The notes under the pieces are model-generated. The model was not told where the DNA came from. It worked only from the letters and a program-made list of their open reading frames with translations, and did not search any database. Below are positions 27,351 to 35,255 of a stretch of 64,000 nucleotides of DNA, piece by piece; positions within the stretch are counted from its first letter, which is position 1, and every line of letters begins with the position of its first letter. Source of the DNA: Streptomyces omiyaensis (GTDB taxonomy: Bacteria > Actinomycetota > Actinomycetes > Streptomycetales > Streptomycetaceae); contig NZ_BMVV01000001.1 of assembly GCF_014650895.1 (NCBI RefSeq), positions 396,222-460,221 on the forward strand, written 5' to 3'. The translations under genes were made by a program, and so were the position numbers.

Positions 27351-29174
27351 ATGACCGCGGTACCCCCTGCCCGAAATCAGGACGACGACGACGCGTACGA
27401 CTACGACGTCCTCGTGGTCGGCTCCGGCTTCGGCGGTTCGGTCACCGCCCTCCGGCTCACCGAGAAGGGCTACCGGGTCGGCGTCCTGGAGGCCGGCCGC
27501 CGCTTCACCCGGGAGAGCCTGCCGAAGAACTCCTGGGACCTGAAGAACTTCCTGTGGGCCCCGGCCCTCGGCCTCTACGGCATCCAGCGCATCCACCTGC
27601 TGGGCAACGTGATGGTGCTGGCGGGCGCGGGCGTCGGAGGCGGCTCCCTCAACTACGCGAACACGCTGTACGAGCCCCTCGCGCCGTTCTTCGACGACCC
27701 GCAGTGGAGGGACATCACCGACTGGCGCTCCGAGCTCGCCCCGTACTACGACCAGGCGAAGCGGATGCTGGGCGTGCGGCTCAACCCGACGATGACCCCG
27801 TCCGACGTCCACCTGAAGGCCGCCGCCCAGGCCATGGGCATCGGCGACACCTTCCACATGGCGCCGGTCGGCGTCTTCTTCGGCGACGGGAGGGACGCCG
27901 TCGGCGAGGACGGCTCCGCCCCGGCGCGGGTGCGGCCCGGCGCGGAGGTCGCCGACCCGTTCTTCGGCGGCGCCGGCCCCTCGCGCAAGGCCTGCACCGA
28001 GTGCGGCGAGTGCATGACCGGCTGCCGCCACGGCGCCAAGAACACCCTCAACGAGAACTACCTGTACCTCGCGGAGAAGGCGGGCGCGGTCGTCCACCCG
28101 ATGACCTCCGTCGTCGCCGTCACCGAGGACTCGCGCGGCGGCTACGCCGTGAAGACCCTCCCGACCGACGACCGGAGGAAGGGCAGGGGCCGCACCTTCA
28201 CCGCCCGGCGGGTGGTCGTCGCCGCCGGCACCTACGGGACCCAGACCCTGCTCCACCGGATGAAGGACAGCGGCCTGCTGCCCCGGATCTCCGGCCGGCT
28301 CGGCGAGCTGACCCGCACCAACTCCGAGGGCATCGTCGGCGCCCAGACCACCGACCGCCGCTACCGGCGCAAGCACGGCAAGGAGAGGGCCGACTTCACC
28401 CGCGGCGTCGCCATCACCTCGTCGGTCCACCCGGACGCGAACACCCACATCGAGCCGGTCCGCTACGGCAAGGGCTCCAACTCGATGGGCGGCCTCACCG
28501 TCCTCCAGGTCCCCTACGGCGCCCACCGGGTGCGCAACTGGGCCCTCGGCATGCTCCGCCACCCCGCCCTGGCGCTCCGCTCGCTCTCCAACCGGCGCTG
28601 GTCGGAGAAGACGATCATCGGCCTCGTCATGCAGTCCCTCGACAACTCGCTGACCACCTACCGCAAGCCCGGCGGCATCGGGAAGGGCCTGCTCACGGCC
28701 CGCCAGGGACACGGGGCGCCGAACCCGACGCAGATCGAGGCGGCGACCCGGGCCGCCACCCTGCTCTCCGAGGAGATCAACGGCTTCGCCGGCTCCAACA
28801 TCGGCGAGCTGATGGGCACCCCGCTGACCGCGCACTTCCTCGGCGGCTGTCCGATCGGCGCCGACGCGGAGTCCGGCGTCATCGACCCGTACCACCGCCT
28901 CTACGGGCACCCGGGCATCTCGGTCGTGGACGGTTCGGCGGTCTCCGCCAACCTCGGGGTGAACCCGTCCCTGACGATCACCGCCCAGGCGGAGCGGGCG
29001 ATGTCCTTCTGGCCGAACAAGGGCGAGGAGGACCCGCGGCCCCGGCAGGGCGAGGCGTACGCGCGCGTGGCGGCGGTCGAGCCGAAGTCCCCGGCGGTCC
29101 CGGCCGAGGCGTTCGGCGCCCTGCGGCTGCCGTTCCTCGGCATCCCGGCGGTCCCGCCGAAGAAGCAGGCCTGA
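27351..29174 (+). CDS. GMC family FAD oxidoreductase with a four-Cys motif
   Basis: A 607-residue flavoprotein of the glucose-methanol-choline family, closest in style to cholesterol-oxidase-like and 3-ketosteroid-related members. FAD motif VVGSGFGGS near residues 21-29, GAGVGGGSLNYANT for flavin binding, and a C-terminal GMC signature (DGSAVSANLGVNPSLTITA). Cys215, 218, 221 and 225 form CxxCxxCxxxC (ACTECGECMTGC), a possible metal or iron-sulfur site. ATG with GAGGAG upstream, 50 bp after the SSADH stop. Substrate unknown. No signal peptide. Ends before a clear terminator. Confidence 0.9.
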   Translation: MTAVPPARNQDDDDAYDYDVLVVGSGFGGSVTALRLTEKGYRVGVLEAGRRFTRESLPKNSWDLKNFLWAPALGLYGIQRIHLLGNVMVLAGAGVGGGSLNYANTLYEPLAPFFDDPQWRDITDWRSELAPYYDQAKRMLGVRLNPTMTPSDVHLKAAAQAMGIGDTFHMAPVGVFFGDGRDAVGEDGSAPARVRPGAEVADPFFGGAGPSRKACTECGECMTGCRHGAKNTLNENYLYLAEKAGAVVHPMTSVVAVTEDSRGGYAVKTLPTDDRRKGRGRTFTARRVVVAAGTYGTQTLLHRMKDSGLLPRISGRLGELTRTNSEGIVGAQTTDRRYRRKHGKERADFTRGVAITSSVHPDANTHIEPVRYGKGSNSMGGLTVLQVPYGAHRVRNWALGMLRHPALALRSLSNRRWSEKTIIGLVMQSLDNSLTTYRKPGGIGKGLLTARQGHGAPNPTQIEAATRAATLLSEEINGFAGSNIGELMGTPLTAHFLGGCPIGADAESGVIDPYHRLYGHPGISVVDGSAVSANLGVNPSLTITAQAERAMSFWPNKGEEDPRPRQGEAYARVAAVEPKSPAVPAEAFGALRLPFLGIPAVPPKKQA

Positions 29175-29218
29175 CCGAAGGTCCTCCAGGGACCGGGGGC
29201 CAGGGGCCGGGACACGGA

Positions 29219-29254
29219 AAGGGCGCTGCACCCCCCTCCGAGTGCAGCGCCCTT
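29219..29254 (+). terminator. Terminator after the GMC oxidoreductase gene
   Basis: 13-bp stem, AAGGGCGCTGCAC with GTGCAGCGCCCTT, 10-nt loop, followed by a T-rich run (ctttt at 29259). 44 bp after the stop codon. Confidence 0.85.
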
Positions 29255-29327
29255 CCGGCTTTTCTGTGGTGCTGCATAGATGACCGCCGACCCCCGCCTT
29301 TGGTTGTAGGCGTTGTACGAGTTCTTG

Positions 29328-29345
29328 ATGTGACGCGCGTCACAT
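29328..29345. promoter_or_regulatory. Perfect 18-bp palindrome, Crp- or Rex-like
   Basis: ATGTGACGCGCGTCACAT. The TGTGA-N6-TCACA layout fits the Crp consensus and the outer parts of Rex operators; the CGCGCG centre differs from the Rex ACGCGT centre. No gene start lies close on either strand. Confidence 0.55.
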
Positions 29346-29364
29346 AGGGGGGCGGGGTATGGGG

Positions 29365-29402
29365 AGGGCCCGTGCCGCGATTCCGGTCGCGGCACGGGCC
29401 CT
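29365..29402. terminator. Strong hairpin in the gene-free interval
   Basis: Perfect 16-bp stem (29365-29380 with 29387-29402), loop TTCCGG. It could end an unannotated short transcript from either side or the chorismate mutase message, whose stop is about 460 bp away. Confidence 0.65.
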
Positions 29403-29863
29403 GGGGTCGGCACCGGTGTCAGGGCAGCGGCGGTGCCGAACGGAGCGGCGCCGGGGGGTCGCGCCGCGTCGGGGGAGGAGAGGTCGGAGGGGGACGGGAG
29501 ATCCGGAGGGGACGGGTACGGAGGGGGTGCGGGCCGCGGGATCCGCGACCGGTGAGCCGGTTGCGGTCGGCCCCGGGCGTCCCCGGGACCGACCGCCCTT
29601 TCTGGGTGACCGGGCTGCTGTCCCCTGCCGTCCGGTCACGTGCGCTGGAGCGAGGTCCCACGACGTGCCAGAAGCACGCCACACGCCCCAGCGAAGCCAC
29701 GCGTGGTTTCTGCGGGCCCGCCCCTGGCTGGCACGGACACCCCGCTCAACGAAGCCCGGCGGGAGCCGGTCACGCGCCGTACGGGTGAGAGCGGCACCGA
29801 ACGCGGGTGCGGGCACCCACCCGGACGCGTCCCGGCCGCACCGCCGCCTCCCGGCGGGGTCCC

Positions 29864-30154
29864 TCAGATGCGCCCCCGGCACAGCTCCAGCATCGTCATC
29901 GCCAGGGCCGTGCCCGGCCTGCCCAGCGCGTCGCGGTAGTGGGCGAGCACGTCCATCTCGCGGTTCAGGTTCACCCGCCGGCCGCCCGAGGAGATCCGGG
30001 CCTCCTGGATCACCGCCGAGACCGCCATCCGTTCCTGGATGAGACCGATGATCCGGTCGTCGAGCGCGTCGATCCGCTCGCGGGCGTCGCCGATCAGCGA
30101 GGCCGCCTCGTCGGTGCGGGCGCCGGTCTGCTCGGTGAGGGTCTTCGTGGTCAC
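29864..30154 (-). CDS. Chorismate mutase, AroQ class
   Basis: A 96-residue all-helical AroQ-type chorismate mutase, converting chorismate to prephenate on the way to phenylalanine and tyrosine. The core IDALDDRIIGLIQERMAVSA matches helix 1, with further conserved Arg and Glu residues after it (NLNREMDVLAHYRDALG). No signal peptide, so cytosolic. GTG start chosen with AGGAG about 8 nt upstream. A leader peptide ORF and a terminator-like hairpin precede it on the same strand, suggesting attenuation control. Confidence 0.9.
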   Translation of the reverse strand: MTTKTLTEQTGARTDEAASLIGDARERIDALDDRIIGLIQERMAVSAVIQEARISSGGRRVNLNREMDVLAHYRDALGRPGTALAMTMLELCRGRI

Positions 30155-30210
30155 GCGGGGCTCCTGGTGGTGTGGAGGCCCCGGATCGGCCCGGCCCGGG
30201 AAACGCAGGA

Positions 30211-30237
30211 CGCCCCGGGCCTGATCGGCCCGGGGCG
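30211..30237 (-). terminator. Candidate attenuator terminator before chorismate mutase
   Basis: Perfect 11-bp stem CGCCCCGGGCC/GGCCCGGGGCG with a 5-nt loop, between the leader peptide stop (30262) and the chorismate mutase start (30154). No competing antiterminator could be fixed by eye. Confidence 0.6.
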
Positions 30238-30261
30238 CCTGGGAAGTCGCTTGTCAGTTGC

Positions 30262-30333
30262 TCAAGCAGCACGACCATGGCAGCCGGTGGGCCGGTCGCC
30301 ATAGGTAAACACGAAGGTCGAGTGCGTGCGCAT
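30262..30333 (-). CDS. Leader peptide with Phe-Val-Phe-Thr-Tyr, candidate attenuator
   Basis: A 23-codon ORF ending in TGA, too short for usual gene calling. It begins MRTHSTFVFTYGDR, so two Phe and one Tyr codons fall within five positions at codons 7-11, the end products of the pathway. A CATACT -10-like box ends 6 nt before the ATG, so the message may be leaderless. Sense direction, position and the following hairpin fit ribosome-mediated attenuation. The style recalls the short actinobacterial trp leaders, but I know of no described case at this gene. Confidence 0.55.
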   Translation of the reverse strand: MRTHSTFVFTYGDRPTGCHGRAA

Positions 30334-30339
30334 GGCGCC

Positions 30340-30370
30340 AGTATGGACCCCGCGCTCCCGCCCGGTGCAA
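30340..30370 (-). promoter_or_regulatory. Candidate promoter of the chorismate mutase leader
   Basis: TTGCAC (30365-30370) and CATACT (30340-30345) on the minus strand, spacer 19 nt. Spacing is long, so confidence is limited. Confidence 0.4.
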
Positions 30371-30378
30371 GCCGGGCC

Positions 30379-30424
30379 CGGATGGTGAGACGAAGGCCAC
30401 CCCGGTTCGGATGGTGAGACGAAG
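30379..30424 (+). repeat. 17-bp direct repeat upstream of guaA
   Basis: CGGATGGTGAGACGAAG occurs at 30379-30395 and again at 30408-30424, 29 bp apart (nearly three helical turns). The second copy overlaps the -35 position for the TAGAAT box at 30444-30449. Confidence 0.75.
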
Positions 30425-30443
30425 AGCGTCACCCGCGCGCCGG

Positions 30444-30449
30444 TAGAAT
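30444..30449 (+). promoter_or_regulatory. Candidate -10 of guaA
   Basis: TAGAAT, close to the TAGGAT pattern, about 52 bp before the GTG start. No good -35 hexamer at the right distance, which fits activator- or repressor-dependent control through the overlapping direct repeat. Confidence 0.5.
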
Positions 30450-30501
30450 CGACAAATAGGCCCCTTCGGGGGAACCCTCCTACCGCCGGAAGGCCGCCGT
30501 A

Positions 30502-32094
30502 GTGTCATCAGCGTCCCCCGCTGCCGCGCCCGACGTCACCAACCCGGACGTAGTCCTCGTTGTCGACTTCGGCGCCCAGTACGCCCAGCTCATCGCCCGC
30601 CGCGTCCGCGAGGCCCGGGTCTACAGCGAGATCGTCCCGTCCACCATGCCGGTGGCCGAGATGCTGGCCAAGAACCCGAAGGCGATCATCCTCTCCGGCG
30701 GTCCGTCCTCCGTGTACGCCGAGGGCGCCCCGCGCCTCGACCGTGCGCTCTTCGAGGCCGGCGTCCCCGTCTTCGGCATGTGCTACGGCTTCCAGCTGAT
30801 GGCGACGACCCTCGGTGGCACCGTCGACAACACCGGCGCCCGCGAGTACGGCCGCACCCCCCTGCACGTCTCCAAGGCCGGCTCCACCCTCTTCGAGGGC
30901 ACCCCGGTCGAGCAGTCCGTGTGGATGTCGCACGGCGACGCCTGCTCCGCCGCCCCCGAGGGCTTCGCCGTCACCGCCTCCACCGACGTGGTCCCGGTCG
31001 CCGCCTTCGAGAACGACGAGAAGAAGCTCTACGGCGTCCAGTACCACCCCGAGGTGCTGCACTCCACGCACGGCCAGCAGATCCTGGAGCACTTCCTCTA
31101 CCGCGGCGCCGGCATCCAGCCCACCTGGACCACCGGCAACGTGATCGAGGAGCAGGTCGCGGCCATCCGCGCCCAGGTCGGCGACAAGCGCGCCATCTGC
31201 GGCCTCTCCGGCGGCGTCGACTCCGCGGTGGCCGCGGCCCTCGTCCAGAAGGCCATCGGCGACCAGCTCACCTGCGTGTACGTCGACCACGGCCTGATGC
31301 GCAAGGACGAGACCGAGCAGGTCGAGAAGGACTTCGTCGCCGCGACCGGCGCCCGCCTGGTCGTCGTCGACGCCGAGAAGCGCTTCCTCGACGCCCTCGC
31401 CGGCGTCTCCGACCCCGAGACCAAGCGCAAGATCATCGGCCGGGAGTTCATCCGCGTCTTCGAGCAGGCGCAGCTGGAGATCCTCCAGGAGGAGGGCCCC
31501 GAGGTCGCCTTCCTCGTGCAGGGCACCCTCTACCCGGACATCGTCGAGTCCGGCGGCGGCACCGGCACCGCCAACATCAAGTCGCACCACAACGTGGGCG
31601 GCCTCCCCGACGACATCGAGTTCGAGCTCGTCGAGCCGCTGCGGCAGCTCTTCAAGGACGAGGTCCGCATGGTCGGCCAGGAGCTCGGCCTGCCCGAGGA
31701 GATCGTCCAGCGCCAGCCCTTCCCCGGCCCCGGCCTCGGCATCCGCATCGTCGGCGAGGTCACCAAGGAGCGGCTCGACCTGCTCCGCGAGGCCGACGCC
31801 ATCGCCCGCGAGGAGCTGACCAAGGCCGGTCTCGACCGCGAGATCTGGCAGTGCCCGGTCGTGCTGCTCGCCGACGTCCGCTCCGTCGGCGTCCAGGGCG
31901 ACGGCCGCACCTACGGCCACCCGATCGTCCTGCGCCCGGTCTCCTCCGAGGACGCCATGACGGCCGACTGGTCGCGCCTGCCGTACGAGGTCCTCGCCAA
32001 GATCTCCACCCGGATCACCAACGAGGTCGCCGACGTCAACCGCGTCGTCCTCGACGTCACCAGCAAGCCCCCGGGCACCATCGAGTGGGAGTGA
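30502..32094 (+). CDS. guaA: GMP synthase (glutamine-hydrolysing) GuaA
   Basis: Cytosolic enzyme making GMP from XMP, glutamine and ATP. 530 residues, normal length. The class I amidotransferase domain has Cys94 (FGMCYGFQ) and His182/Glu184 (VQYHPE); the ATP-pyrophosphatase domain has SGGVDS at 236-241 and the C-terminal dimerisation region ends [12 protein letters not shown] start with GGAAGG upstream. Transcribed alone; a long perfect hairpin follows the stop. Divergent from the chorismate mutase leader. Confidence 0.98.
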   Translation: MSSASPAAAPDVTNPDVVLVVDFGAQYAQLIARRVREARVYSEIVPSTMPVAEMLAKNPKAIILSGGPSSVYAEGAPRLDRALFEAGVPVFGMCYGFQLMATTLGGTVDNTGAREYGRTPLHVSKAGSTLFEGTPVEQSVWMSHGDACSAAPEGFAVTASTDVVPVAAFENDEKKLYGVQYHPEVLHSTHGQQILEHFLYRGAGIQPTWTTGNVIEEQVAAIRAQVGDKRAICGLSGGVDSAVAAALVQKAIGDQLTCVYVDHGLMRKDETEQVEKDFVAATGARLVVVDAEKRFLDALAGVSDPETKRKIIGREFIRVFEQAQLEILQEEGPEVAFLVQGTLYPDIVESGGGTGTANIKSHHNVGGLPDDIEFELVEPLRQLFKDEVRMVGQELGLPEEIVQRQPFPGPGLGIRIVGEVTKERLDLLREADAIAREELTKAGLDREIWQCPVVLLADVRSVGVQGDGRTYGHPIVLRPVSSEDAMTADWSRLPYEVLAKISTRITNEVADVNRVVLDVTSKPPGTIEWE

Positions 32095-32108
32095 CCCCTC
32101 CCGCACGC

Positions 32109-32149
32109 CGACGGAGCCGCCGCCCCCGCGAGGGGCGGCGGCTCCGTCG
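32109..32149 (+). terminator. Terminator after guaA
   Basis: Perfect 18-bp stem (32109-32126 with 32132-32149), 5-nt loop, 14 bp after the stop and followed by a short T-rich tail. Confidence 0.88.
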
Positions 32150-32202
32150 TCTTCCCGTCCGGACTCTGGTGACTTGACCGGCCGGGCGTTACCTTCCGGC
32201 GC

Positions 32203-32991
32203 ATGACCGAGATACCGGCCCCCGTCCCCGTCGACCGGCTCCACTTCGCCATGCCGCCCGTCCACGCGACGGCCGAGGAGGAACGCGCCCACCGCAAACA
32301 GCGGCTCGCCGGCGCGCTCCGGCTCTTCGGGCGGCTCGGGTACGAGGAGGGCGTCTCCGGCCACATCACCGTCCGCGACCCCGAGTACGACGACTGCTAC
32401 TGGGTGAACCCCTTCGGCGCCCCCTTCGGCGACCTCACCGCGAGCGACCTCGTCCTCGCCGACGGGGACGGCCGGGTCGTCCTCGGCGGTCACCACGTCA
32501 ACCAGGCGGCCTTCACCGTCCACGCCCAGGTCCACCGCGCCCGCCCGGACGCCGTCGCCGTCGCCCACACCCACTCCACCCACGGGCGCGCCCTGGCCGC
32601 CCTCGGCGAACTCCTCGACCCCCTCACCCAGGAGGCCTGCGCCTTCTACCAGGACCACGCCCTCTACGACGCCTACACCGGCGTCACCGTCGACGCCGAG
32701 GAGGCCCGCCGCGTCGCCCTCGCCCTCGGCCCCTTCAAGGGCATCGTCCTGCGCAACCACGGCCTGCTCACCGTCGGCTCCTCCGTCGACGCCGCCGCCT
32801 GGTGGTTCATCGCCATGGACCGGTGCGCCCGCATCCAGCTCGCCGCCCGCGCCGCCGGCAAACCCGTCCTCATCGACCACCGGGACGCCGTCGCCACCCG
32901 CGAACAGCTCGGCACCGACCTCGTCGCCTGGATCAACTACCAGCCCCTCTGGCTCAGGATCAGCCGAGCGGAGCCCGAACTCCTGTCGTAA
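32203..32991 (+). CDS. Class II aldolase/adducin family protein
   Basis: A 262-residue cytosolic protein of the class II aldolase/adducin fold. EEGVSGHITVRDP and the metal-binding histidines in AHTHSTHGRAL are present, with the later His in LRNHGLLTVG. Such proteins act as zinc-dependent sugar-phosphate aldolases, epimerases or decarboxylases; this adducin-like subgroup (starting PVDRLHFAMPPV) has no assigned substrate that I know of. ATG start; TTACCT ends 8 bp before it, so the mRNA may be leaderless. Confidence 0.88.
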   Translation: MTEIPAPVPVDRLHFAMPPVHATAEEERAHRKQRLAGALRLFGRLGYEEGVSGHITVRDPEYDDCYWVNPFGAPFGDLTASDLVLADGDGRVVLGGHHVNQAAFTVHAQVHRARPDAVAVAHTHSTHGRALAALGELLDPLTQEACAFYQDHALYDAYTGVTVDAEEARRVALALGPFKGIVLRNHGLLTVGSSVDAAAWWFIAMDRCARIQLAARAAGKPVLIDHRDAVATREQLGTDLVAWINYQPLWLRISRAEPELLS

Positions 32992-33149
32992 CACCATCCC
33001 TTCACCCTTCCGTACGTCAATGGGATGACGCGGCAATCACTCTCCGGCGGGGCGCACGCGGCCTTCGCGAGCACCCTCCGTGCGGCACAATTCCCAGAAA
33101 CCAGAGGCAGGTTGAGCTCGAAACCTCGACATCGGGAAGTGGCGGCACC

Positions 33150-34400
33150 GTGGCGGTCCAAGAGGCGAGACAGTACGGCGCACACCACGGTGCCCAAGGG
33201 CACCCGACGGCCTGCGCCGGCTGCGCCCACTGCGGGGAGACCGGTCACCGCCGCGCCGTCGCGGCCTTCCTCGCCCGCCGCGAGGAGCTCGCCGCCGGCC
33301 GCGGCGTCCCCGCCGCCGTCGCCCACTCCCCGGTCGCCGCCCGCCAGTGGGTCTCCGACGAACTCGCCCAGTCCGCCCGGGCCGTGACCGCCCACGGCCG
33401 GGAGGCCTCGCTCGCCTGGCTCGCGCGCGTCCGCACCGGCAGCCTCGCCGCGATCTGGGCCGCCGTCCTCGCCCTCCTCCTCGGCCAGGCCCTCACCGCC
33501 CTCGGCACCGGCTGGACCGCCGCCCGCACCGCCGGCCTCTGCACCGCCCTCCTCCTCGCCGTCCCGCTCACCGCCACCGCCCACGCCCACCGCGCCCGCG
33601 GCGGCCTCCTCGCCGTCCTCACCGGTGAGGACAACCGGCTCTCCACCACCCGCGCCGTCGCCGCCGCCTGGCTCCTCCTCCTCTGCTACGCCCTGCTCCT
33701 CCTCACCCTCCGCGCGCCCACCGCCACCGCCTTCGGCCTCTCCGGCGCCGCCGGGCTCGTCACCGTCCTCGCCCTCGTCTCCGCCGTCGCCGTCACCGCC
33801 CGGCTCGTCGTCTCCACCCGGATCGCCGCCCAGCGCCTCCAGAAGGTCCGCGCCGACCGCCCCCGCGCCGCCGACCTCCTCTGCGACGACAACGGCCGCG
33901 CCGACCTCGCCGACGTCCAGTACGTCCTCGTCTCCGGCGCCGTCCTCGTCTTCGCCGCCGTCCGGCTCGCCGGCGACCCCGGCCGCCTCCCCGGGCTGCC
34001 GTGGTCCCTCGCCCTCCTCGTCGCCGTCTCCGCCGCCTGGCACCTGGCCGCCAAGTGCACCGAGGGCGGCCGGCCCGCCGTCCACGCCGTGGTCCGCGCC
34101 CGCGAGGCCGGCGACCTCGACGCCCCCATCCGCACCGGCGACGACATCGAGATCCGCGGCCACGGCTTCGTCCCGCCCGGCGCCGCCTCCCCCGACCCGC
34201 TGACCCGGCTCGTCGTCCGCATCGGCCCCGTCCACGCCCACGTGCCGCTGGTCCCGGTCCCCGGCGGCTTCGCCAACCCCACCGACACCGTGCTCACCGT
34301 CCCGCTCCCCGCCGACGTCGAGCCCGGCCGGGTCGAGGTCTCCGTCGTCACCGCCGCCGGCCTGGAGACCAACCGGGTCACGATCGACGTCGCCGACTGA
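33150..34400 (+). CDS. Membrane protein with C-terminal IPT/TIG-like domain, function unknown
   Basis: About 416 residues. The N-terminal 30 residues hold a Cys/His cluster (ACAGCAHCGETGHR), a possible metal knuckle. About five hydrophobic helices follow (for example LAAIWAAVLALLLGQAL; AVAAAWLLLLCYALLLLTL; VQYVLVSGAVLVFAAVRLA). The last 90 residues look like an IPT/TIG-type beta domain (DIEIRGHGFVPPG ... LETNRVTIDVAD). Start is uncertain; GTG 33150 is preceded by GGAAGTGG and fits the N terminus. Unrelated to its neighbours as far as can be seen. Confidence 0.75.
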   Translation: MAVQEARQYGAHHGAQGHPTACAGCAHCGETGHRRAVAAFLARREELAAGRGVPAAVAHSPVAARQWVSDELAQSARAVTAHGREASLAWLARVRTGSLAAIWAAVLALLLGQALTALGTGWTAARTAGLCTALLLAVPLTATAHAHRARGGLLAVLTGEDNRLSTTRAVAAAWLLLLCYALLLLTLRAPTATAFGLSGAAGLVTVLALVSAVAVTARLVVSTRIAAQRLQKVRADRPRAADLLCDDNGRADLADVQYVLVSGAVLVFAAVRLAGDPGRLPGLPWSLALLVAVSAAWHLAAKCTEGGRPAVHAVVRAREAGDLDAPIRTGDDIEIRGHGFVPPGAASPDPLTRLVVRIGPVHAHVPLVPVPGGFANPTDTVLTVPLPADVEPGRVEVSVVTAAGLETNRVTIDVAD

Positions 34401-34569
34401 CCCCTCCCCGAGACCGGCGCTCCCGGAGCCCGGGGCCCCCGGAGACCTGCGGACTCCCCCGGCCGGGCGGCCGACCCACCCGGTTCCCGTCCTCCTGTGT
34501 CCCTTCACAGGCCGAACGGGGACAATCGGTCCGCGAACAGTCGTGCGGGGCGTGGAGAGGTGAGCGATC

Positions 34570-35085
34570 ATGACCGAGTACCAGGGGAGCCCCGGCAGGA
34601 CCGGCCTCCGGAGCCGCACGGACGCCTGGCGGGCCACCGCCTCCCGGTACGCCCTCCTGCCGCTGCGGATCTTCCTCGGCGTCACCTTCGTCTACGCCGG
34701 CCTCGACAAGCTCACCGACCCGGCCTTCCTCGCCGACACCGGCACCGGCTCCATCGGCGAGACCATGCGCGGCGTCCGCGACTCCTCGGCCGTCCCCTGG
34801 CTCGTCGACCTCGCCCTCCACAGCCCCACCGGCTTCGGCTGCGCCATCGCCCTCGGCGAGCTCGCCGTCGGCCTCGGCACCCTCCTCGGCCTCTACGCCC
34901 GGGTGGCCGCCCTCGGCGGCGCCCTCATCTCGCTGAGCCTCTGGCTCACCGTCAGCTGGCAGGTGACCCCGTACTACCTCGGCAACGACCTCGCCTACCT
35001 CATCGCCTGGCTGCCGCTGCTGCTCGCCGGCGCCCCGCTGCTCTCCGCCGACCGGCTCCTCGCCGAACGCCGCCGGATGCCGTAG
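34570..35085 (+). CDS. DoxX family membrane protein
   Basis: A 171-residue protein with four membrane helices, first one LLPLRIFLGVTFVYAGLDKLTDP, the DoxX/MauE-like signature. Members are membrane partners in thiol or quinone redox chemistry, for example the MmpL-associated and SseA-linked DoxX proteins of mycobacteria; the specific role here is unknown. ATG start. Its last 91 bp overlap, in antisense, the end of the small membrane gene on the other strand. Confidence 0.88.
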   Translation: MTEYQGSPGRTGLRSRTDAWRATASRYALLPLRIFLGVTFVYAGLDKLTDPAFLADTGTGSIGETMRGVRDSSAVPWLVDLALHSPTGFGCAIALGELAVGLGTLLGLYARVAALGGALISLSLWLTVSWQVTPYYLGNDLAYLIAWLPLLLAGAPLLSADRLLAERRRMP

Positions 35086-35255
35086 GCCACCCAGGTCACC
35101 AGACCGGCCACCCCCAGCCCGCCGCACATCACCGGGACCGCCAGCCACCACGGGACCGACCACGCCCCGGCCAGCTCGCCGCCGTAGGCCGCGGCCAGGG
35201 CGAGGGAGGCCACGCCGACGACCAGCCGGCCCGGACGGAACTCATGAAGCAGCAC
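34995..35255 (-). CDS. Small two-helix membrane protein, downstream of PspC gene
   Basis: An 86-residue hypothetical protein with two hydrophobic segments (LVVGVASLALAAAYGGELAG; WLAVPVMCGGLGVAGLVTWVAYG) and a Ser/Arg-rich tail. Its GTG start overlaps the end of the PspC gene by 14 bp, so it is probably translated by coupling. The tail region lies opposite the DoxX coding end, making the last 30 codons less certain. No function known. Confidence 0.65.
   Translation of the reverse strand: MLLHEFRPGRLVVGVASLALAAAYGGELAGAWSVPWWLAVPVMCGGLGVAGLVTWVAYGIRRRSARSRSAESSGAPASSSGSQAMR

Larger units (their letters stand above)
29175..29863. other. 689-bp interval with two hairpins and a palindrome but no convincing gene
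   Basis: Contains the GMC-gene terminator (29219-29254), a perfect palindrome (29328-29345) and a 16-bp-stem hairpin (29365-29402). The remaining 29403-29863 is GC-rich with open frames on both strands, none with recognisable protein character. A 93-codon minus-strand frame (29419-29700, GTG start) ends just before the second hairpin; its composition (Arg/Pro/Ser-rich, no fold) makes me doubt it. Confidence 0.6.

Noticed and set aside
29419..29700. 93-codon minus-strand ORF ending next to a strong hairpin
   Set aside because: Arg/Pro/Ser-rich, no recognisable features and no ribosome-binding site of note; kept only as an uncertain possibility in the interval description.
33025..33387. 120-codon frame starting MTRQSLSGG ahead of the IPT-like gene
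   Set aside because: It overlaps the better frame starting at 33150 and turns into Pro/Arg/Ser-rich shadow sequence.
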